From: an uncultured Lachnospiraceae bacterium
Lineage (GTDB): Bacteria; Bacillota; Clostridia; Lachnospirales; Lachnospiraceae
Reading direction: 5' to 3'
NCBI GenBank assembly: GCA_949935685.1
Contig: CATLGN010000005.1
Location: 1-17,478, forward strand
Length of the DNA: 17,478 nt
The notes under the pieces were generated by a model. That model saw only the letters and a list, made by a program, of their open reading frames with translations. It searched no databases and had not been told where the DNA came from. Positions 14,927-17,478 of this stretch are shown here, in pieces (the first letter of the stretch is position 1; each line of letters begins with the position of its first letter). Position numbers and translations under genes: made by a program.

Positions 14927-15802
14927 TTATTTTCTGACAATAACAACCTGTGTCGATGTCGCATAAGAATCCGTAAAGTCAATACTTGTCAGGCGATCTT
15001 CCGTCACGGTCATACCCGCTGCCCCGAAATCAGCTTTGCCGGACTGTACCGCATTGATGATCGCATCAAACTCCATATCTTCGATCTCCAGTTCATAACC
15101 CAGTTTATCACAAATTGCCCGTGCGATCTCCGCATCGATGCCTACGATCTCCGTCCCTTCGAAATATTCGTAGGGCTCGAACGCCGCGTTTGTAGCCATC
15201 ACCAGCTTGCCGTTGGAATAATCAACATCTGCCGGGGACTCATACGGGCAGGTTCCCTTTGTGTCATCCCCGATATAGTTCGCCACGATCTGATCCAGAA
15301 CACCGTCCGCTTTCAGCTCCGCCAGCGCCCCGTTCATCGCTTCCGTCAGGTCGCTTCTGTCCTTGGAAACGCAGATCGCATAATCTTCCACCGCGAAATC
15401 CTCCTCCAGAATTTTCAGATCATCGTTTTTCTCCACAAAAGCCTGCGCCGGCTGCGCATCAATAATCACGCAGTCGATCTTGCCCTGCTTCAGAGCCTGT
15501 ACCGCGTCCGCGCCCTTGTTATAACGCTCGATTGTGGAACCCTCCGCCTCATAATCGCTCGCAAAAATATCCCCTGTCGTGCCGAGCTGTACGCCGATTG
15601 TCTTGCCCGGAAGGTCATCCAGCGTGTTTACCGTATTGGGAATCCCTTCTGCTTCCTCTGCCGCTTCTTCCGTACCGGCGCTTTCCGCTGCGCCGCTCTC
15701 TGCCGCACCGCTGTCAGCCGCAGGCGCATCCCCCTGCCCGCCGCATGCGGTAAGCATTGCTGTCATGCATACCGTTAAAAGTAATGCCACTGCCTTTTTC
15801 AT
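14927..15802 (-). CDS. Amino acid ABC transporter substrate-binding lipoprotein, circularly permuted
   Basis: A 291-residue family-3 binding protein with a lipoprotein signal (lipobox LTAC, C20) and an Ala/Glu/Ser-rich linker (31-52). The mature part holds both halves of the fold but in reversed order. Residues 57-177 (TLDDLPGKTIGVQLGTTGDI through IVANYIGDD) normally form the second half of such proteins. Residues 198-291 (GKLVMATNAAFEPYEY through STQVVIVRK) normally form the beginning. Probable ligand residues are kept: R270 in TVTEDR and D115 in CVIID. The protein should still capture an amino acid outside the membrane and deliver it to the permease. Ligand identity is unknown. It is the first gene of the transporter operon. 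Confidence 0.91.
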   Translation of the reverse strand: MKKAVALLLTVCMTAMLTACGGQGDAPAADSGAAESGAAESAGTEEAAEEAEGIPNTVNTLDDLPGKTIGVQLGTTGDIFASDYEAEGSTIERYNKGADAVQALKQGKIDCVIIDAQPAQAFVEKNDDLKILEEDFAVEDYAICVSKDRSDLTEAMNGALAELKADGVLDQIVANYIGDDTKGTCPYESPADVDYSNGKLVMATNAAFEPYEYFEGTEIVGIDAEIARAICDKLGYELEIEDMEFDAIINAVQSGKADFGAAGMTVTEDRLTSIDFTDSYATSTQVVIVRK

Positions 15803-15847
15803 AACTTACTCCTCCATTCACTGAATTGCATATTTATTCATCAAATA

Positions 15848-15878
15848 ATTATATTAACACGTTTTTCGTAAATTACAA
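15848..15878 (-). promoter_or_regulatory. Promoter of the transporter-nagA-spmA operon
   Basis: On the minus strand, TTGTAA (15873-15878) pairs with TAATAT (15851-15856) at 16 bp, or with TATAAT (15848-15853) at 19 bp, about 45 bp before the binding-protein start. The -35 is imperfect, so the assignment is moderate. Confidence 0.58.
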
Positions 15879-15971
15879 GCTTTTTTTATGAATTCTCCAG
15901 CGCAAACGCATGGGGAACAAAAGTGATGGGGGAATTGCTTTTCGGCTGGGACGGATACGCGCGGCTTTGCA

Positions 15972-16084
15972 CCGGGCTGCGGGCATAAGCGGTTCTAACG
16001 GATGCGGCGACAGATACCGGCCGGTTGCACGCCTGCCATAGCGGATGCCCAAACCGCTTAGAACCGCTTATACCCGCAGTCCGG
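15972..16084. repeat. Long imperfect inverted repeat (structured intergenic element)
   Basis: The left arm 15972-16001 and right arm 16054-16084 are reverse complements over about 30 bases, with two substitutions and one single-base insertion. The shared core is ATAAGCGGTTCTAA. The 52-nt loop contains the perfect palindrome ACCGGCCGGT (16016-16025). The surrounding gap 15886-16144 is GC-rich and holds no gene I believe in. It may be a dispersed palindromic element or a folded RNA. Confidence 0.72.
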
Positions 16085-16144
16085 CTTGGCAAACGTGACG
16101 CCTGTCCGGCTTCCCGTCCACATTACCTTTAGTGCAATTTTTAG

Positions 16145-17478
16145 TCATGCATTTGCCGTAACAGAGTTCTCTCCGGTCACGACCATATGCGGCCGTATAT
16201 CCCTTATCCCCTGTTCCGAAATCCATACATCCAAAACGAGATTCCGCAGCTTTCCTTCAAACGCGCGATAGCGGTAAAACGTATATCGCAGGCAGATACA
16301 CCCGGCATAAGCGTCTTCTGTTATCTCCCGGCAGTCATACGCCTCACTGCCCTGCCATTTCGCTCCCGCAAGCTCCCGGCAGTCTCTGACCTGCTTCAGA
16401 ATCGTCTCCGCGGATACATCATCGGCGAACAGCTCCCGCACTGCGCCGTCCGCTATCTGCCGTTCGTTCAAATCCGTCAGCAGCCGTTCTCCCACAAAAG
16501 CCGCCAGCGACGCCGTATCCGTGCAGTCCCACAGCGACGGGCACCTCTCCACCCGGATTCCATGACGCCCGGCGCTGTCCCATATATATTCTCCCGCGGG
16601 AACGGCAGCGATCACTGTTTCCGGCATGGGAAAAGAAATCGCCCGACCGTTTCCCGCAGCCTTTCCGCCACTTACAAGCAAACCCGAACCGTCCGGCGCT
16701 GTCGCGGCCTTTCGGCATTCTTCTTCCGTAAGCGCGATCGTCCGCATATTCGTCTCTTTCAGCTCTCCCGCCTCATTCACCGTACAGTCAAAGACGACTG
16801 CCGACGCCATGTCCGTATGCATTTTGTCAAAATCGGGATAACAATAGTAGCGGAACCGGATACAATCCGACACCTCTGTCATATCCGTATAATAGCAGTC
16901 GTAATCCGCCGCCATTTTCCAGCCGTCTTCCAGTATATCCCACTGCACATTGTCAAATCCATACCGCCCGTAAGAAGGAAACAGGCTTTCATAAAATCCG
17001 CCGCTGCTGCCCCCGCTCTCCAGTACGTCCGTGAGAATTGTTCCGATCTCCTCCGCTGTCGCCGCCGCATCTTCCGCCGCGAGCAGCCCGGCAGGACCTT
17101 TTTTTGTTTTTTCAAATATATCCGCGCCGCTCCTCTGCCAGCAGCGCTCAAAATTCGGAATCACAATGCCCGTTTCCGGCCGTCCGCCGCGGATAACCTG
17201 CGCCGTATACGCCTGCTCCGGCAGTCTGTTTCTCACATCTCCGTATGTATCGTAATAAACCGCGGCAAAGCATTCCTCCGGCGTTATACTGACGCCCCGG
17301 ATCAGTCCTGCGGCGTCTGTACTGACGACCACACGCACAGTCCCGACCATCATTTCCGTGGGCTGCATTTCTGCCCGCCCGCCGGCCTCCTTGTCTGCCG
17401 TATCCCCATGGAACACCAACTGCCAGTCCCATCCGCCGTCCGGCAGCATGTTGCGCTCCCGGGAACAGTCATAAGTAT
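16145..17478 (-). CDS. Unrecognised protein, N-terminus beyond the window
   Basis: The reverse strand is open from the right edge to a TGA at 16145-16147. An ATG at 17447-17449 would give 434 residues, but the frame stays open for nine more codons to the edge with protein-like sequence (TYDCSRERN) and no Shine-Dalgarno site. The real start therefore probably lies outside. The visible part is acidic, soluble and rich in Tyr, Trp and Cys. It has two segments of similar flavour, around TPEECFAAVYYDTYGD and LTEEECRKAA, and ends in a beta-rich domain (YAGCICLRYTFYRYRAFEGK). I see no transmembrane helix or enzyme motif in it. It could be the extracytoplasmic part of a membrane protein such as an anti-sigma-like regulator, but that is a guess. 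No terminator is evident after it. Confidence 0.6.
   Translation of the reverse strand, partial: TYDCSRERNMLPDGGWDWQLVFHGDTADKEAGGRAEMQPTEMMVGTVRVVVSTDAAGLIRGVSITPEECFAAVYYDTYGDVRNRLPEQAYTAQVIRGGRPETGIVIPNFERCWQRSGADIFEKTKKGPAGLLAAEDAAATAEEIGTILTDVLESGGSSGGFYESLFPSYGRYGFDNVQWDILEDGWKMAADYDCYYTDMTEVSDCIRFRYYCYPDFDKMHTDMASAVVFDCTVNEAGELKETNMRTIALTEEECRKAATAPDGSGLLVSGGKAAGNGRAISFPMPETVIAAVPAGEYIWDSAGRHGIRVERCPSLWDCTDTASLAAFVGERLLTDLNERQIADGAVRELFADDVSAETILKQVRDCRELAGAKWQGSEAYDCREITEDAYAGCICLRYTFYRYRAFEGKLRNLVLDVWISEQGIRDIRPHMVVTGENSVTANA

Noticed and set aside
15886..16092. 68-residue minus-strand open frame inside the GC-rich gap
   Set aside because: It spans both arms of the inverted repeat, has no good ribosome site, and its composition (many Arg, Ser, Pro, Ala) looks like translated repeat DNA.

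Overview
The window looks like the chromosome of a Gram-positive, spore-forming member of the Clostridia, most likely Lachnospiraceae. This is inferred from strong AGGAGG ribosome-binding sites, TTG/GTG starts, sigma-A style promoters, a spore maturation protein A gene, GlnQ-type transporter genes and lipoproteins typical of that group. It cannot be proved without database searches. All genes are on the minus strand except one small regulator.

Left block (1-7628): a compact operon transcribed right to left from a promoter at 7601-7628. It encodes the complete ADP-L-glycero-beta-D-manno-heptose pathway: gmhB, gmhA, a heptose kinase (hldA type) and a heptose-phosphate adenylyltransferase (hldC type) as separate overlapping genes, and hldD. 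Interleaved are two GT9 (heptosyltransferase-family) glycosyltransferases. Downstream lie a small membrane-anchored protein and a polytopic membrane protein cut by the left edge. Together these look able to make and transfer heptose to a cell-surface glycan in an organism that should lack LPS. A divergent XRE regulator (7699-7992) sits beside the promoter, and a 20-bp perfect dyad plus an extra half-site lies over the operon's -35 box.

Middle block (8017-11400): a bidirectional terminator and a small lipoprotein gene with its own promoter, then a visibly AT-rich island with a tightly coupled three-gene operon. It encodes an ImmA/IrrE-type metallopeptidase, a class III nucleotide cyclase fused to a degenerate NUDIX domain, and a membrane protein resembling the Pycsar effector. 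This is a candidate Pycsar-type anti-phage system with an unusual cyclase and an added protease. A near-consensus Gram-positive LexA box overlaps its predicted transcription start, which suggests SOS control. This is the most exciting part of the window.

Right block (11574-17478): a GC-richer operon encoding a polar amino acid ABC transporter (substrate-binding protein, permease, ATPase), then nagA and spmA. The substrate-binding protein is circularly permuted: its two sequence halves are in reversed order. A strong hairpin terminator separates it from the permease. Upstream lies an intergenic region with a long imperfect inverted repeat (15972-16084), then the 3' part of an unrecognised gene that runs off the right edge.
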